Origin: Microbacterium murale
GTDB taxonomy: Bacteria > Actinomycetota > Actinomycetes > Actinomycetales > Microbacteriaceae
Direction: 5' to 3'
Assembly (NCBI RefSeq): GCF_014635185.1
Contig: NZ_BMCM01000001.1
Coordinates: 558,001-622,000 of the forward strand
DNA length: 64,000 nucleotides
Part shown: piece after piece, positions 35,953-45,075 of the stretch
Numbering within the stretch: the first letter of the stretch is position 1
Layout of the letters: each line of letters starts with the position of its first letter
Made by a program: the position numbers and the translations under genes
The notes under the pieces: generated by a model
Seen by the model: the letters and a program-made list of their open reading frames with translations, nothing else
Database searches by the model: none
What the model was told of the DNA's origin: nothing

Positions 35953-36045
35953 GGTTCCATGCTGGCAGGCGAGCGGATGCCGCACCCGACTGCGCGTCCG
36001 CAGCATCCGACCATTCGTCCGCCGTCATGAAGTTCGGCGCAGTAC

Positions 36046-36074
36046 GTGACAGGGCCGCACCCTCGCGGTATTGT
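36046..36074 (+). promoter_or_regulatory. Candidate promoter of the RIO-kinase unit
   Basis: GTGACA (36046-36051) and TATTGT (36069-36074) are separated by 17 bases. A small hairpin CCGGGG-CCG-CCCCGG (36084-36098) follows in the presumed 5' leader, ahead of the short ORF at 36126. Confidence 0.5.
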
Positions 36075-36125
36075 CGGATGGCACCGGGGCCGCCCCGGGG
36101 AAGAACCGAGCGGAAGGAGCCGAAG

Positions 36126-36188
36126 ATGTCCACTGTCTTTGTCGCGCCTCTCGCCGACATCCTTCCCCTCGAGGCCACCCGCTCCTGA
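36126..36188 (+). CDS. Short ORF (20 aa) upstream of RIO kinase, possible leader peptide
   Basis: A 20-codon ORF encodes MSTVFVAPLADILPLEATRS. It is preceded by a near-perfect ribosome site, GGAAGGAG, at suitable spacing and ends 33 bases before the RIO kinase start. The leader hairpin at 36084 and the good promoter support real transcription. The peptide has no obvious transmembrane or run-type attenuator codons. It could be a leader peptide coupling translation to the kinase or a small functional protein. It may also be chance; conservation would decide. Confidence 0.45.
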   Translation: MSTVFVAPLADILPLEATRS

Positions 36189-36221
36189 TCCGCGTGTGGT
36201 CTCCCTTCCGGAGCAACCACC

Positions 36222-37079
36222 GTGACTGATCCCTTCGCGTCATTCGACGCATCCTCTTCCTTCTCACTCGATTCCACGCTCTCGTTCGCCGACGTCGAAC
36301 CCGGCGACGGCCAGCGCTGGTCGACGTGGCCGGCGATCACTCCAACTGAGCGCGGGCCACAGCCATGGCCGGAGTGGGTCGTGACCTCTGCCGGCGCGCT
36401 CGACACCGAGCTCGGCATCCTCAAGACGGGCAAGGAGGCCGACGTGTTCCTGATCGAGCGCGCCGTGCCCGATGATCCGACGCAGCGCACGCTGCTGGCG
36501 GCGAAGCGCTACCGCAGCGAAGAGCACCGCTCGTTCCATCGGTCGACGGTCTACACCGAGGGCCGTCGCGTGCAGAACTCGCGCGATGCGCGCGCACTCG
36601 CGAAGAAGTCGTCGTTCGGACGAGAGGTCGCCGCCGCCGAGTGGTCGTTCGCCGAGTTCAACGCCCTGTGTCGGATGTGGGAGCTCGGTGCCCCGGTGCC
36701 GTACCCCGTGCAGGTGAACGGCACCGAGGTGCTGATGGAGTTCATCGGCACAGAAGCGACGGCGGCTCCACGGCTCGCACAGGAGCGCGGCGACCGTCAT
36801 GTGCTCGCGGACTACTTCACGCAGGTCGTCGACCTCATGCGCATCTTCGCGGCTGCGGGCTTCGCCCACGGCGACCTGTCGCCGTACAACCTCCTCGTCC
36901 ACGAGAGTCGGGTGCGCGTGATCGACCTGCCGCAGATCGTCGACATCATCGCGAACCCGCAGGGGCTCGATCTGCTGCATCGCGACTGCGTGAACGTGTG
37001 CGACTGGTTCGCCAGGCACCGAGTCGACTGCGATGCGGAGGAACTCTTCGCGGAGCTGATGGCGTCGTCGTACGCGTGA
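36222..37079 (+). CDS. RIO-type serine/threonine kinase
   Basis: A 285-residue bacterial RIO1-type kinase. The ATP-binding Lys is in LLAAKRY, the catalytic loop is HGDLSPYNLLV and the metal-binding motif is VIDLPQIVD, matching the RIO pattern IDxPQ rather than the DFG of ordinary kinases. The segment LKTGKEADVFLIE is the RIO-type flexible nucleotide loop. The first 45 residues are low-complexity Ser/Asp/Phe-rich. RIO kinases assist ribosome maturation in archaea and eukaryotes; the bacterial role is largely unknown. It follows the short ORF at 36126. Confidence 0.9.
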   Translation: MTDPFASFDASSSFSLDSTLSFADVEPGDGQRWSTWPAITPTERGPQPWPEWVVTSAGALDTELGILKTGKEADVFLIERAVPDDPTQRTLLAAKRYRSEEHRSFHRSTVYTEGRRVQNSRDARALAKKSSFGREVAAAEWSFAEFNALCRMWELGAPVPYPVQVNGTEVLMEFIGTEATAAPRLAQERGDRHVLADYFTQVVDLMRIFAAAGFAHGDLSPYNLLVHESRVRVIDLPQIVDIIANPQGLDLLHRDCVNVCDWFARHRVDCDAEELFAELMASSYA

Positions 37080-37155
37080 GCGGCGGTGCCACTTCGAGGA
37101 CTCCGGCGCGGCGCGCCGCTACCTCTCGTTCACCGGATCCCGCCAGACTTCGAGC

Positions 37156-38565
37156 ATGAGCGCTTCCGACAACGACGCCGTTCCGACTCCGGGCCCCACA
37201 GCCAACAGCGGCGCGGTCGCCGTCGTGGGCTTGGAGCTGCGCGGCGACACCGAGGCCCCGAAGAAGCAGATCTATTCATGGGCGCTGTGGGACTGGGCGA
37301 CGCAGCCCTTCAACACCGTCATCCTGACGTTCATCTTCACGGCGCTCTACCTCACGACCGAGGCGTTCCTGCCGGCGGACATCGCAGCGCTCGCGGAGGA
37401 CGACCCCATCCGCAAGACTGCGGAGGCCGGGCTCGCCTCGGGGCTGGGGCTGGGCTCCACGATCGCCGCTCTCGCGATCCTGATCCTCGCTCCCGTCCTC
37501 GGCCAGCGCGCCGACGCGGCAGGGCGCCAGAAGCTCTGGCTCGGGATCGGCACCGGTGCGCTGATCGCCTGCATGCTCGGCCTGTGGTTCGTCGAACCGA
37601 CGCCGACGCTGTTCTGGTTGGGCGTCGCTCTCATCTCGGCCGGTTCCGTGTTCGGCGAGATCGCTGCGGTGAACTCCAACGCCATGCTCATCGGCATCGC
37701 GAACCCTAAGACTGTGGGCAAGATCTCCGGACTTGGTTGGGGTTTCGGCTATATCGGCGGCGTCCTCGCCCTCGTCATCGTCATCGTCTTCTATGCCTTC
37801 GACTGGTTCGGAGTCTCCGACGATGCAGGCCTGCCGTTCCGCATCATTGCGCTCGGGTGCGCGATCTGGGCGATCGTCTTCTCCATCCCGATCTTTCTCA
37901 ACGTCCCGGAGCCGTCGCTCGGGCGTCCTGAGCGGCAGGTCGGTTTCTTCACGTCGTACGTGCTGCTCGTCAAGGACGTCATCGGCCTATACCGCTCCCC
38001 CGAGACGCGGCCCACGTTCTGGTTCCTGCTCGCCAGCGCCGTCTTCCGCGACGGGCTCGGCGGAATCTTCGCATTCGGCGCGATCATCGCCGGTCAGGTC
38101 TTCGGCTTCAAGTTCCTGGAGCTCGCCATCTTCGGCATCGCGGCCAACCTCATCGCCGGCATCTCGACCATCCTCGCCGGCCGCCTCGACGATCGGTTCG
38201 GCCCCAAGCGCATCATCCTGTTCGCACTGGGCGCGATGGTGATCGCCGGTCTCGCCGTGTTCTTCCTCGTGGACGCCGGCACCGTCGTCTTCTGGATCGG
38301 CGGCCTGGTCCTCTGCGCATTCGTCGGCCCGGCACAGGCGGCATCGCGATCGTTCCTGGCGCGCGTCACGCCGGCCGGGCGAGAGGGCGAGATCTTCGGC
38401 CTCTACGCCACAACCGGCCGCGCCGCGAGCTGGATGGCCTCTGGCGCATGGACGCTGCTCATCGTGCTCACCGGCGCCACTTCGTTCGGCATCCTGGGCA
38501 TCATCCTGGTGCTGCTGCTCGGGTTCCTGCTTCTGCTGCCGGTGAAGGCTCAGCAGAAGGTCTGA
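37156..38565 (+). CDS. UMF1-type MFS transporter
   Basis: A 469-residue, 12-helix membrane protein of the UMF1/Atg22-like MFS group. Family-typical segments are YSWALWDWATQPFNTVILTFIF near the start and GKISGLGWGFGYIGGVLAL in the first half. It is likely a secondary transporter, possibly for amino acids by analogy with Atg22, but bacterial members are uncharacterised. It follows the RIO kinase after 76 bases in the same direction and is convergent with the LLM gene, from which only 4 bases separate it. Confidence 0.88.
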   Translation: MSASDNDAVPTPGPTANSGAVAVVGLELRGDTEAPKKQIYSWALWDWATQPFNTVILTFIFTALYLTTEAFLPADIAALAEDDPIRKTAEAGLASGLGLGSTIAALAILILAPVLGQRADAAGRQKLWLGIGTGALIACMLGLWFVEPTPTLFWLGVALISAGSVFGEIAAVNSNAMLIGIANPKTVGKISGLGWGFGYIGGVLALVIVIVFYAFDWFGVSDDAGLPFRIIALGCAIWAIVFSIPIFLNVPEPSLGRPERQVGFFTSYVLLVKDVIGLYRSPETRPTFWFLLASAVFRDGLGGIFAFGAIIAGQVFGFKFLELAIFGIAANLIAGISTILAGRLDDRFGPKRIILFALGAMVIAGLAVFFLVDAGTVVFWIGGLVLCAFVGPAQAASRSFLARVTPAGREGEIFGLYATTGRAASWMASGAWTLLIVLTGATSFGILGIILVLLLGFLLLLPVKAQQKV

Positions 38566-38569
38566 ATCC

Positions 38570-39931
38570 TCACCTCTCGGCGAGAACCGCCTCCTCCTCC
38601 TGCGCCCCGGCGTACCGGTTCTCCGGGATGCCGAGTCCGAGGTTCCCCCGCAGCGTGTCTGCCTCGTACTCGGCGCGGAAGACACCTCGGTCCTGCAGGA
38701 TCGGCACGACCTCATCGATGAACCGACCCAACTGCGCCGGATGGCCGGCGTGGATGTTGTACCCGTCAACGCCGCGCTCCTCGAACCACTCCTGCAGGCG
38801 GTCAGCGACGGCCTCGGCCGTGCCGGTGAATGGTCCACGATCACGACGAAGGCTCTGCTGCACGGTCTGACGCAGCGTCCAGCCCTCCTCGGCCGCGCGT
38901 CCCGCGATGCGTTCGGCCTGCGTGCGGAAGCTGTTCTGCGCGTATCGCAGAGCCTGCTGCGGGAACGGCGCATCCAGATCGTACTGGCGGAAATCGTGCC
39001 ATCCGAATGATCGGCCGAACTCCCCCAGCGCCTGCACGAAGGAGTGGTCGCTCGAGCGGTAATGCTGCTCGAGGTCGACAGCCTCGTCATCCGTGTCGCC
39101 GATGATCACACCGACGCCAGGGAGGATGAGCAGGTCCTCGGGCCGGCGGCCGTACTTCGACACCGCCCTGCCCTTGATGTCGTCGTAGAACGCCTTGGCC
39201 TGGGCGAGCGACGCCGCGTGCGTGAAGATCCCCTCCCCGACCTCGGCACCCAGATCTCGCCCCTGTTCGGAATCTCCGGCCTGGAAGATGACCGGCCGAC
39301 CCTGAGGCGGACGCTCCAGATTCAGCGGCCCCTTCACGGAGAAGTACTCGCCGCGGTGGTTCAGCTCATGCAGCTTCGACGCATCGAGGAACTGCCCCGT
39401 CGCCCGATCACGCGGCAGGGCATCCGGCTCGTACGAGTCCCACAGCGCCTGCACGAGCTTGACGTGCTCGCTGGCCCTGCCGTAGCGCGTGTCGTAGTCG
39501 TAGTGCTCATCGAGCGAGTAGTTGCCCGCCGTGCCGGCATCGCCACTGGTCACCACGTTCCATCCCGAGCGGCCGCGGCTGATGTGATCCAGCGACGCGA
39601 ACCGGCGCGCGACGTTGAATGGGGCGTTGTAGGACGTGGTGAGCGTGCCGACCAGGCCGACGTGCTTCGTGTGCGTCGCAACCCCCGACAGCAGCGTGAG
39701 CGGCTCGAGCCTGCTGAGGTAGTGCGGTGGGGAATCCGGGGTGATGTACTGACTGTCCACGATGAAGACGAGATCGAACTTCGCCTCCTCCGCCTTCTTC
39801 GCGTACTCGATGTACCAGTCGATGTCGACGCTGGCATTCGCGGGGATTTCAGGATCGAGCCACAGGTTGTGGTTTCCCGGGCCCCCGGAGCCGGTGAGTA
39901 CCAACCCGAGTTTGAGCTGTCGCTTCGTCAT
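38570..39931 (-). CDS. LLM flavin-dependent monooxygenase (NtaA/SnaA/DszA group)
   Basis: The 453-residue enzyme is a bacterial luciferase-like (beta/alpha)8 protein of the NtaA/SnaA/DszA subgroup. The flavin-site motif reads RGRSGWNVVTSGDAGTAGNY and LNLERPPQGRPVIFQAGDS follows, typical of the group. These enzymes use reduced FMN delivered by a separate reductase and oxygen to cleave C-N or C-S bonds in compounds such as nitrilotriacetate or dibenzothiophene sulfone. It is the last gene of the LLM-importer cluster and lies 3 bases after its paralogue. The substrate is unknown. Confidence 0.9.
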   Translation of the reverse strand: MTKRQLKLGLVLTGSGGPGNHNLWLDPEIPANASVDIDWYIEYAKKAEEAKFDLVFIVDSQYITPDSPPHYLSRLEPLTLLSGVATHTKHVGLVGTLTTSYNAPFNVARRFASLDHISRGRSGWNVVTSGDAGTAGNYSLDEHYDYDTRYGRASEHVKLVQALWDSYEPDALPRDRATGQFLDASKLHELNHRGEYFSVKGPLNLERPPQGRPVIFQAGDSEQGRDLGAEVGEGIFTHAASLAQAKAFYDDIKGRAVSKYGRRPEDLLILPGVGVIIGDTDDEAVDLEQHYRSSDHSFVQALGEFGRSFGWHDFRQYDLDAPFPQQALRYAQNSFRTQAERIAGRAAEEGWTLRQTVQQSLRRDRGPFTGTAEAVADRLQEWFEERGVDGYNIHAGHPAQLGRFIDEVVPILQDRGVFRAEYEADTLRGNLGLGIPENRYAGAQEEEAVLAER

Positions 39932-39934
39932 GAC

Positions 39935-41287
39935 TCACGCCTCCACGAGGGCGGATGCGTCGGTATCCACCGCATAGCGGTTCTCCGGCACCTTCAACCC
40001 GAGATTTCCGCGCAGCGTCTCCGCCTCGTACTCGGTGCGGAACAGTCCGCGCTTCTGCAGGATCGGCAGCACCTCCTCGGTGAAGCTGTCGATGTCGTCC
40101 GGAGTCCGCGCGCGCAGGTTCAGCCCGTCGGCTGCGCGACCGAGGAACCACTTCTCGATCGTGTCTGCGACGGTCTGCGCACTGCCGATGAACGGCGAGG
40201 GCTTGTACTGCGCGGACTCCTCCACGACCTGGCGCAAGGTGAGCTTCTCCTCGCGCGCCCGTTCGATGATCGCCTGCGACCGCGTGCGGCCGCCCTTGTC
40301 CGCGAGAGCCGCGACATCGGGGAACGGCGCATCCAGATCGTGCTGCGAGAAGTCATACGCCCCGAATCCGCGGCCGAAGGCAGCCAGCTTGCGATCGAAG
40401 TCGTTGTCGGACTCGTAGATCTCGCGGGCACGGTCGTGTGCCTCAGCATCCGTCGACGCGATCACCGGCGTCGCGCCGACGAGGATGACGAGGTCGTCCC
40501 AGTGCCGGCCGTGCGCGGCGAGCCGTCCCTTCACGTCGGCGTAGTACTCGACCGCCGATTCGAAGTCCTCGCCGGGTGCGTAGATGCCCTCGGCGACCTC
40601 CCCCGCGAGGGTCTTCCCTTCTTCCGAGATGCCGGCCTGGAAGATCACCGGCTGCCCCTGCGGCGAGCGCGAAAGGTTCAGCGGACCGTCCACCCGGAAG
40701 TTCTCGCCCCGATGGTTCAGCGCGTGCAGCTTGGTCGGATCGAGGAACAGGTCGTTCTCGACATCGGCGACGAACGCGTCGTCCTCGTACGAGTCCCAGA
40801 GTCCGCGGATGACCTGCACCGCCTCGAGCGCACGCCCGTAACGCGTCGCGTAGTCGAGGTGCTCTTCCAGGCCGTAGTTGCGCGAGGTGCCGGTGTCGAA
40901 GCTCGTGACGACGTTCCAGCCTGCCCTCCCGTGGCTGATCTGGTCGAGCGACCCGAAGCGGCGGGCGAGGTTGAACGGCGAGTTGTATGTGGAGCTCGCC
41001 GTACCGATGAGCCCCAGATGCTTCGTGTGCGTCGCGACGGCGGAGAGGAGCGTGAGGGGCTCGAGACGGTTCAGGTAGTGCGCCGGGTAGGTCGCGTTGA
41101 TGAACTGGCTGTCCACGATGAACAGCGCATCGAAGAGCGCGGCCTCGGCCTGCTTCGCCCTGGCGATGTACCAGTCGATGTCGATCGAGGCGTTCTTCGG
41201 GATGCGGGGGTCCTTCCAGAGGCTGTGATGGCCTGGGCCGCCGACCCCGTAGACGCTGAGGGCGAGCTTGAGCTTTCGTTCGGACAT
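39935..41287 (-). CDS. LLM flavin-dependent monooxygenase (NtaA/SnaA/DszA group), paralogue
   Basis: A 450-residue paralogue of the gene downstream with the same layout: HGRAGWNVVTSFDTGTSRNYG and LNLSRSPQGQPVIFQAG. ATG 41287 is used because GGAGA precedes it; an ATG four codons earlier is possible. Tandem paralogous monooxygenases suggest either two steps in one pathway or two related substrates. It follows the importer ATPase gene after 59 bases, so uptake and oxidation are probably co-expressed. A flavin reductase gene is not seen in the window and must be supplied elsewhere. Confidence 0.9.
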   Translation of the reverse strand: MSERKLKLALSVYGVGGPGHHSLWKDPRIPKNASIDIDWYIARAKQAEAALFDALFIVDSQFINATYPAHYLNRLEPLTLLSAVATHTKHLGLIGTASSTYNSPFNLARRFGSLDQISHGRAGWNVVTSFDTGTSRNYGLEEHLDYATRYGRALEAVQVIRGLWDSYEDDAFVADVENDLFLDPTKLHALNHRGENFRVDGPLNLSRSPQGQPVIFQAGISEEGKTLAGEVAEGIYAPGEDFESAVEYYADVKGRLAAHGRHWDDLVILVGATPVIASTDAEAHDRAREIYESDNDFDRKLAAFGRGFGAYDFSQHDLDAPFPDVAALADKGGRTRSQAIIERAREEKLTLRQVVEESAQYKPSPFIGSAQTVADTIEKWFLGRAADGLNLRARTPDDIDSFTEEVLPILQKRGLFRTEYEAETLRGNLGLKVPENRYAVDTDASALVEA

Positions 41288-41346
41288 TTCGGTCTCCATG
41301 GTTCGGATGCGTTGGGTGGTTCGGATGTGTCGGATGCTGCGGATCG

Positions 41347-42177
41347 TCAGTGCGCGTCGAGCAGTCGACGCAGCTCGGCGCGCTCCTCGCGGGCGATCGC
41401 CCCGGTGTGCAGGCTGGGCGCGGATCCCACCAGGAGCCTGGTGTACGGATGCTGCGGCTCGCTCACGACGTCGACTGTCGGCCCCGATTCGACGATCTCT
41501 CCGCGGTACAGCACGAGCACACGATCGGTGACGCCGGCGACTGAGCCGAGATCGTGCGAGATGAACACCAGTGACGTGCCGGCAGCCCGCAGATCGTTCA
41601 GGATCTCGAGGACCGACACCCGGTTCGCGGCATCCAGAGCGCTCACCGGCTCATCGAGGATGAGGACACGCGGTTCGGTGGCCAGTGCGCGGGCCAGCAG
41701 CACGCGTTGGCGCTGCCCGCCGGAGAGCTCACCGGGAAAGCGCTCGAGGAGCCGGGGATGCAGCCGCACCTGCTCCAGCCGGAAGGCGATGCGATCCCGG
41801 ATCTGCGCTTTCGACAGCCGCCCTTGCAGGCGCAGCGGCTCGGCCAGCGAATCGCCGATGGTGAGGTCGGGATCCAGCGCACGCAGCGGATCCTGGAACA
41901 CGTACTGGATCACACCGCGGCGGCGGAAGTCGCGCCACTGGCCGGGTCTGAAGGAGGTGACCTCTTCTCCACCGACCGCGACTGTTCCCGCTGCAGCGGG
42001 GACGAGCCCGACGATCGCGCGTGCGATCGTCGACTTCCCCGACCCGGTCTCCCCGATCACTCCGACCGACTCGCCGGCCCCCACCTCGAACGAGACATCG
42101 TGGATGATCTGCTTGCGGTTCCGCCCGGTGCCGTAGGAGACAGCGAGCCCTCGGGCCTCGACGACGGCATCAGACAT
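41347..42177 (-). CDS. Peptide-type ABC transporter ATPase (OppF-like)
   Basis: A 276-residue ATPase with Walker A GETGSGKST, signature LSGGQRQRVLLARAL and Walker B VLILDEPVSALD. Start ATG 42177 lies 8 bases inside the end of the OppD-like gene, a translational coupling. It is the second ATPase of the LLM-cluster importer. Confidence 0.93.
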   Translation of the reverse strand: MSDAVVEARGLAVSYGTGRNRKQIIHDVSFEVGAGESVGVIGETGSGKSTIARAIVGLVPAAAGTVAVGGEEVTSFRPGQWRDFRRRGVIQYVFQDPLRALDPDLTIGDSLAEPLRLQGRLSKAQIRDRIAFRLEQVRLHPRLLERFPGELSGGQRQRVLLARALATEPRVLILDEPVSALDAANRVSVLEILNDLRAAGTSLVFISHDLGSVAGVTDRVLVLYRGEIVESGPTVDVVSEPQHPYTRLLVGSAPSLHTGAIAREERAELRRLLDAH

Positions 42178-43027
42178 GACCCACCTCCACCCGTTCCGCG
42201 GCGGGCACGTGCCCTGCGACCGGGTTGCGACGGAACCGATCCAGGCCGTAGGTGTTGTGCTCATCGATCAGCAGGCGGGTGTATTCGTGCTCGGGTGCGA
42301 ACAGGATCTTCTTCGCGTATCCGTGCTCGACGACTTCGCCGTGGCGCAGCACCAGCACGTCATCGCAGGTCTGCGCGACCACGGCGAGATCGTGCGAGAC
42401 GACGATGAGGGCGAGTCCGTGCGACTCCTTGAGGTCCATCAGCAGATCGAGGACCTCGGCCTGCACGGTGACATCGAGCGCCGTGGTCACCTCGTCGGCG
42501 ATGAGGATCCGCGGCTCCAGCGAGATCGCCGACGCGATCAGCACACGCTGCAGCATCCCGCCGGAGAGTTCATGCGGGTAGCTGCGATAGACGAGTTCGG
42601 GGTCTCGCAGCCGCACGTCCGCGAGAAGCTCCAACGCGCGCTGCTTCGCCTCACGACGCGTGCGTCCCCCGCGCACACGCAAGGCCTCGGCGAGCTGGGG
42701 CCCGACGCGCAGCGACGGGTTGAGGTACGAGCCGGGGTCCTGGAACACGGCCGTGATGCTCACGCCGCGCAGCTGTTCCCAGTCGCGGGCGGTGAATCCG
42801 GCGATGTCCTGGCCGAACAGCTCCACCTTCCCACCGGAGACCTCGAAGAGCTTCGGCAGAATGCCGAGGATCGCGCGGCAGGTCAAGGTCTTGCCGCTGC
42901 CGGATTCGCCGACGATGCCGACCACCCTCCCCGGATGCAGATCGAAGGTGACACCGCGGACGATCTCCTCCCCGGTGTGGCGGTGTGAGATGCGCACGTC
43001 GTCCAGACGCAGGATGCTGTCGGTCAT
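42170..43027 (-). CDS. Peptide-type ABC transporter ATPase (OppD-like)
   Basis: The 285-residue ATPase has Walker A GESGSGKT, the OppD-type signature LSGGMLQRVLIASAI and Walker B ILIADEVTTALD. It ends with an OppD-like C-terminal extension rich in charged residues. It overlaps the upstream permease gene by 4 bases. Confidence 0.93.
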   Translation of the reverse strand: MTDSILRLDDVRISHRHTGEEIVRGVTFDLHPGRVVGIVGESGSGKTLTCRAILGILPKLFEVSGGKVELFGQDIAGFTARDWEQLRGVSITAVFQDPGSYLNPSLRVGPQLAEALRVRGGRTRREAKQRALELLADVRLRDPELVYRSYPHELSGGMLQRVLIASAISLEPRILIADEVTTALDVTVQAEVLDLLMDLKESHGLALIVVSHDLAVVAQTCDDVLVLRHGEVVEHGYAKKILFAPEHEYTRLLIDEHNTYGLDRFRRNPVAGHVPAAERVEVGHV

Positions 43028-43953
43028 GATGAGCTCCTTCCGGCGAGCGCACTGCCCGTCTGATCGGTACCCGATGGCGCGTCGACGCCGCGGCCATTTC
43101 GACGCCGGCTGCGCACGGCATCCCGCTCGGCGAGCAGGGTGCGCCCCGACTCCCCCGCGACGTCACGGATGACGTCGGCGAGGAGGTTGAACGCCCAGAC
43201 CGTGAGCATGATCAGCACGGTGGTGAAGATCGGCGCATACGGCCGGTAATTGAGATATCCGAGGTCGCTGGCGAGCACGCCACCCCACGACGGTGCGGGT
43301 GGCTGGATGCCGATCCCGAGGAACGTCAGGCTGGAGACGACCACGAATCCGATGCCGAGCGTGTTCGCCGTGGCGATCGCGATCGGGGGCAGCACCTTGC
43401 TGAACACGTGCACGCGCACGATCCAGTCGGTGCGGGCCCCGGAGAGGACCGCCGCTTCGACGTACTGCGACTTCGCCACGCTCATCGTCGCGGCACGCGA
43501 GACGCGGTAGAACAGTGGCGAGACCATGATGCCCACGACGAACATCGCCTGCGGGATGCCGTTGCCCAGCAGCGCCGTGGCAGCGACGGCGAACACGAGG
43601 AACGGCAGGGCGATCAACGTGTCGACGAAGCGCAGCGTGAGCCACTCGAACACGCGGCCGAGGTAGACCGACAGCACCCCGGGGATCGCCCCGACGAACA
43701 GGGCGATCGCGGCGACCTGCACGGCACCGAAGACGCTGATGGTGGATCCGGCGAGGATCCGGCTGAGCACGTCACGACCGAGGTAGTCGGTGCCCAGCCA
43801 GTGCGCGGCCGACGGGTGCGACAGGATGTCGTCGGTGCCGGCGAGCGGATCGTAGGGCGCGAGCACCGGGCCGAGCAGCGCGAGGAGCGTGATGAACACC
43901 AGGAAGGCGGCGGCGAACCGACCGGCCGGCAGCGCGAGGATGCGACGGACCAT
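43024..43953 (-). CDS. Dipeptide-type ABC permease (DppC-like)
   Basis: A 309-residue permease with six helices, the DppC entry segment SAAHWLGTDYLGRDVLSRILAG and the coupling loop SQYVEAAVLSGARTDWIVRVHVF. ATG 43953 follows the upstream stop by one base (TGAGATG). The earlier in-frame start at 44070 reads through the partner gene and is rejected. The C-terminus carries an unusual polar extension of roughly 35 residues (RTLLAERDAVRSRRRNGRGV...). Confidence 0.92.
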   Translation of the reverse strand: MVRRILALPAGRFAAAFLVFITLLALLGPVLAPYDPLAGTDDILSHPSAAHWLGTDYLGRDVLSRILAGSTISVFGAVQVAAIALFVGAIPGVLSVYLGRVFEWLTLRFVDTLIALPFLVFAVAATALLGNGIPQAMFVVGIMVSPLFYRVSRAATMSVAKSQYVEAAVLSGARTDWIVRVHVFSKVLPPIAIATANTLGIGFVVVSSLTFLGIGIQPPAPSWGGVLASDLGYLNYRPYAPIFTTVLIMLTVWAFNLLADVIRDVAGESGRTLLAERDAVRSRRRNGRGVDAPSGTDQTGSALAGRSSS

Positions 43954-43954
43954 C

Positions 43955-44980
43955 TCAGACTCCTCTCGCGGAGGCGGGGTTGAGCCGCACGAGCAGCAGG
44001 TTGACGATGAGGTTGAAGACGACCACGAGCACGATCGCGACGACGAGCACGCCCTGCACCGAGGGGACATCTCCGCGGCTGGCCGAGTCGGCGGCGAACT
44101 TGCCGAAGCCGGCGAGTCCGAAGATCGCCTCGGTCACCACCGCACCGCCGAGCAGCGCGGGGAACTTCATGCCGAGCACCGTGAGCGCAGGACCTGAACC
44201 GTTGCGCAGCACGTGGCCGAAGAAGATGCGACGCGAACCGAGTCCGCGCATCTGCGCCCCGGTGACGTAGTTCTCGCGTCCGGCCTGGATGAGTCCGACG
44301 CGCATCTGGCGGGCGAGGTCGGCGACCGTGTCGAAGCTCAGCGCGATGGCGGGCAGCCACAGGTGCCAGAGCCAGAGCCCGACGCCGCCCCGCTCGATCG
44401 GCACGTAGCCTGCGGAGGGGAACCAGCCCAACGAGACCGCGAAGACGGCGACGAGCGCGATGCCGACGACGAAGGACGGCATCACCGAGATGACCGTGGT
44501 GAAACCGGTGATGGAACGGTCGAGCAGGCTCGTCGGATACGCGGCCGCCAGGACCCCGAGACCGAAGCCGAGCACGATCCCGATCAGGAGCGCGAGCCCC
44601 GCGACCGAGAGGCTGATGCCGGCGCGCGACGCGAGCAGGTCGGTGACGCTCGCGCCGTTGTACCAGCTGTTGCCGAGGTCGCCGTGCAGGATGCCGGCGA
44701 ACCAGTCGATGTACTGCACGAGGAACGGCCGATCCAGGCCCCATTCGTGCTCGAGGGCGGCGACCTGCTCGGGGGTGGCGGATTCCCCCAGCTGCAGGTG
44801 TGCGGGGCTCAACCCGCTGAGACCCTGCAGCGCGAAGGTGATGAAGGTCGCGAACAGGAAGACGGTCGCGAAGACGATCACGGTGTGCGCGACGATGCGC
44901 GCGAGCGTTCCCACGTGCGCGTTCAGGCGCGGCGGGCGCGGGACTGCGGATGCTGCGGCAGGCGATGCGATGGCGGTCAT
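43955..44980 (-). CDS. Dipeptide-type ABC permease (DppB-like)
   Basis: A 341-residue permease with six helices and DppB features (LARIVAHTVIVFATVFLFATFITFALQGL; coupling loop LIQAGRENYVTGAQMRGLGSRRIFF). ATG 44980 is preceded by GAGGAGC. The frame is open upstream through a hexamer repeat that would encode a Thr/Asn run; this is not part of the protein. It is separated from its binding-protein gene by that repeat and a strong hairpin. Confidence 0.92.
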   Translation of the reverse strand: MTAIASPAAASAVPRPPRLNAHVGTLARIVAHTVIVFATVFLFATFITFALQGLSGLSPAHLQLGESATPEQVAALEHEWGLDRPFLVQYIDWFAGILHGDLGNSWYNGASVTDLLASRAGISLSVAGLALLIGIVLGFGLGVLAAAYPTSLLDRSITGFTTVISVMPSFVVGIALVAVFAVSLGWFPSAGYVPIERGGVGLWLWHLWLPAIALSFDTVADLARQMRVGLIQAGRENYVTGAQMRGLGSRRIFFGHVLRNGSGPALTVLGMKFPALLGGAVVTEAIFGLAGFGKFAADSASRGDVPSVQGVLVVAIVLVVVFNLIVNLLLVRLNPASARGV

Positions 44981-44995
44981 GTGCTGCTCCTCTCT

Positions 44996-45043
44996 GTTCG
45001 TGTTCGTGTTCGTGTTCGAATTCGTATTCGTGTTCGTCTTCGT
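44996..45043. repeat. Eight imperfect hexamer repeats (GTTCGT)
   Basis: Eight 6-base units, mostly GTTCGT with variants GTTCGA, ATTCGT and CTTCGT, lie in the gap between the hairpin after the binding-protein gene and the ribosome site of the DppB-like permease. They are untranslated in the expected reading and may vary in number by slippage. Confidence 0.85.
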
Positions 45044-45075
45044 GCGCGGAGCCGGCATCACGCCGGCTCCGCGCA
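45043..45075 (-). terminator. Post-binding-protein hairpin (attenuator)
   Basis: Arms TGCGCGGAGCCGGC and GCCGGCTCCGCGCA pair perfectly over 14 bp around a 5-base loop. The hairpin begins 5 bases after the binding-protein stop, without a T-run. Confidence 0.8.

Noticed and set aside
39044-42136. 1030-residue plus-strand open frame across the LLM and ATPase genes
   Set aside because: It runs antisense to three well-supported genes and has no recognisable motif; long shadow frames are common at this GC content.
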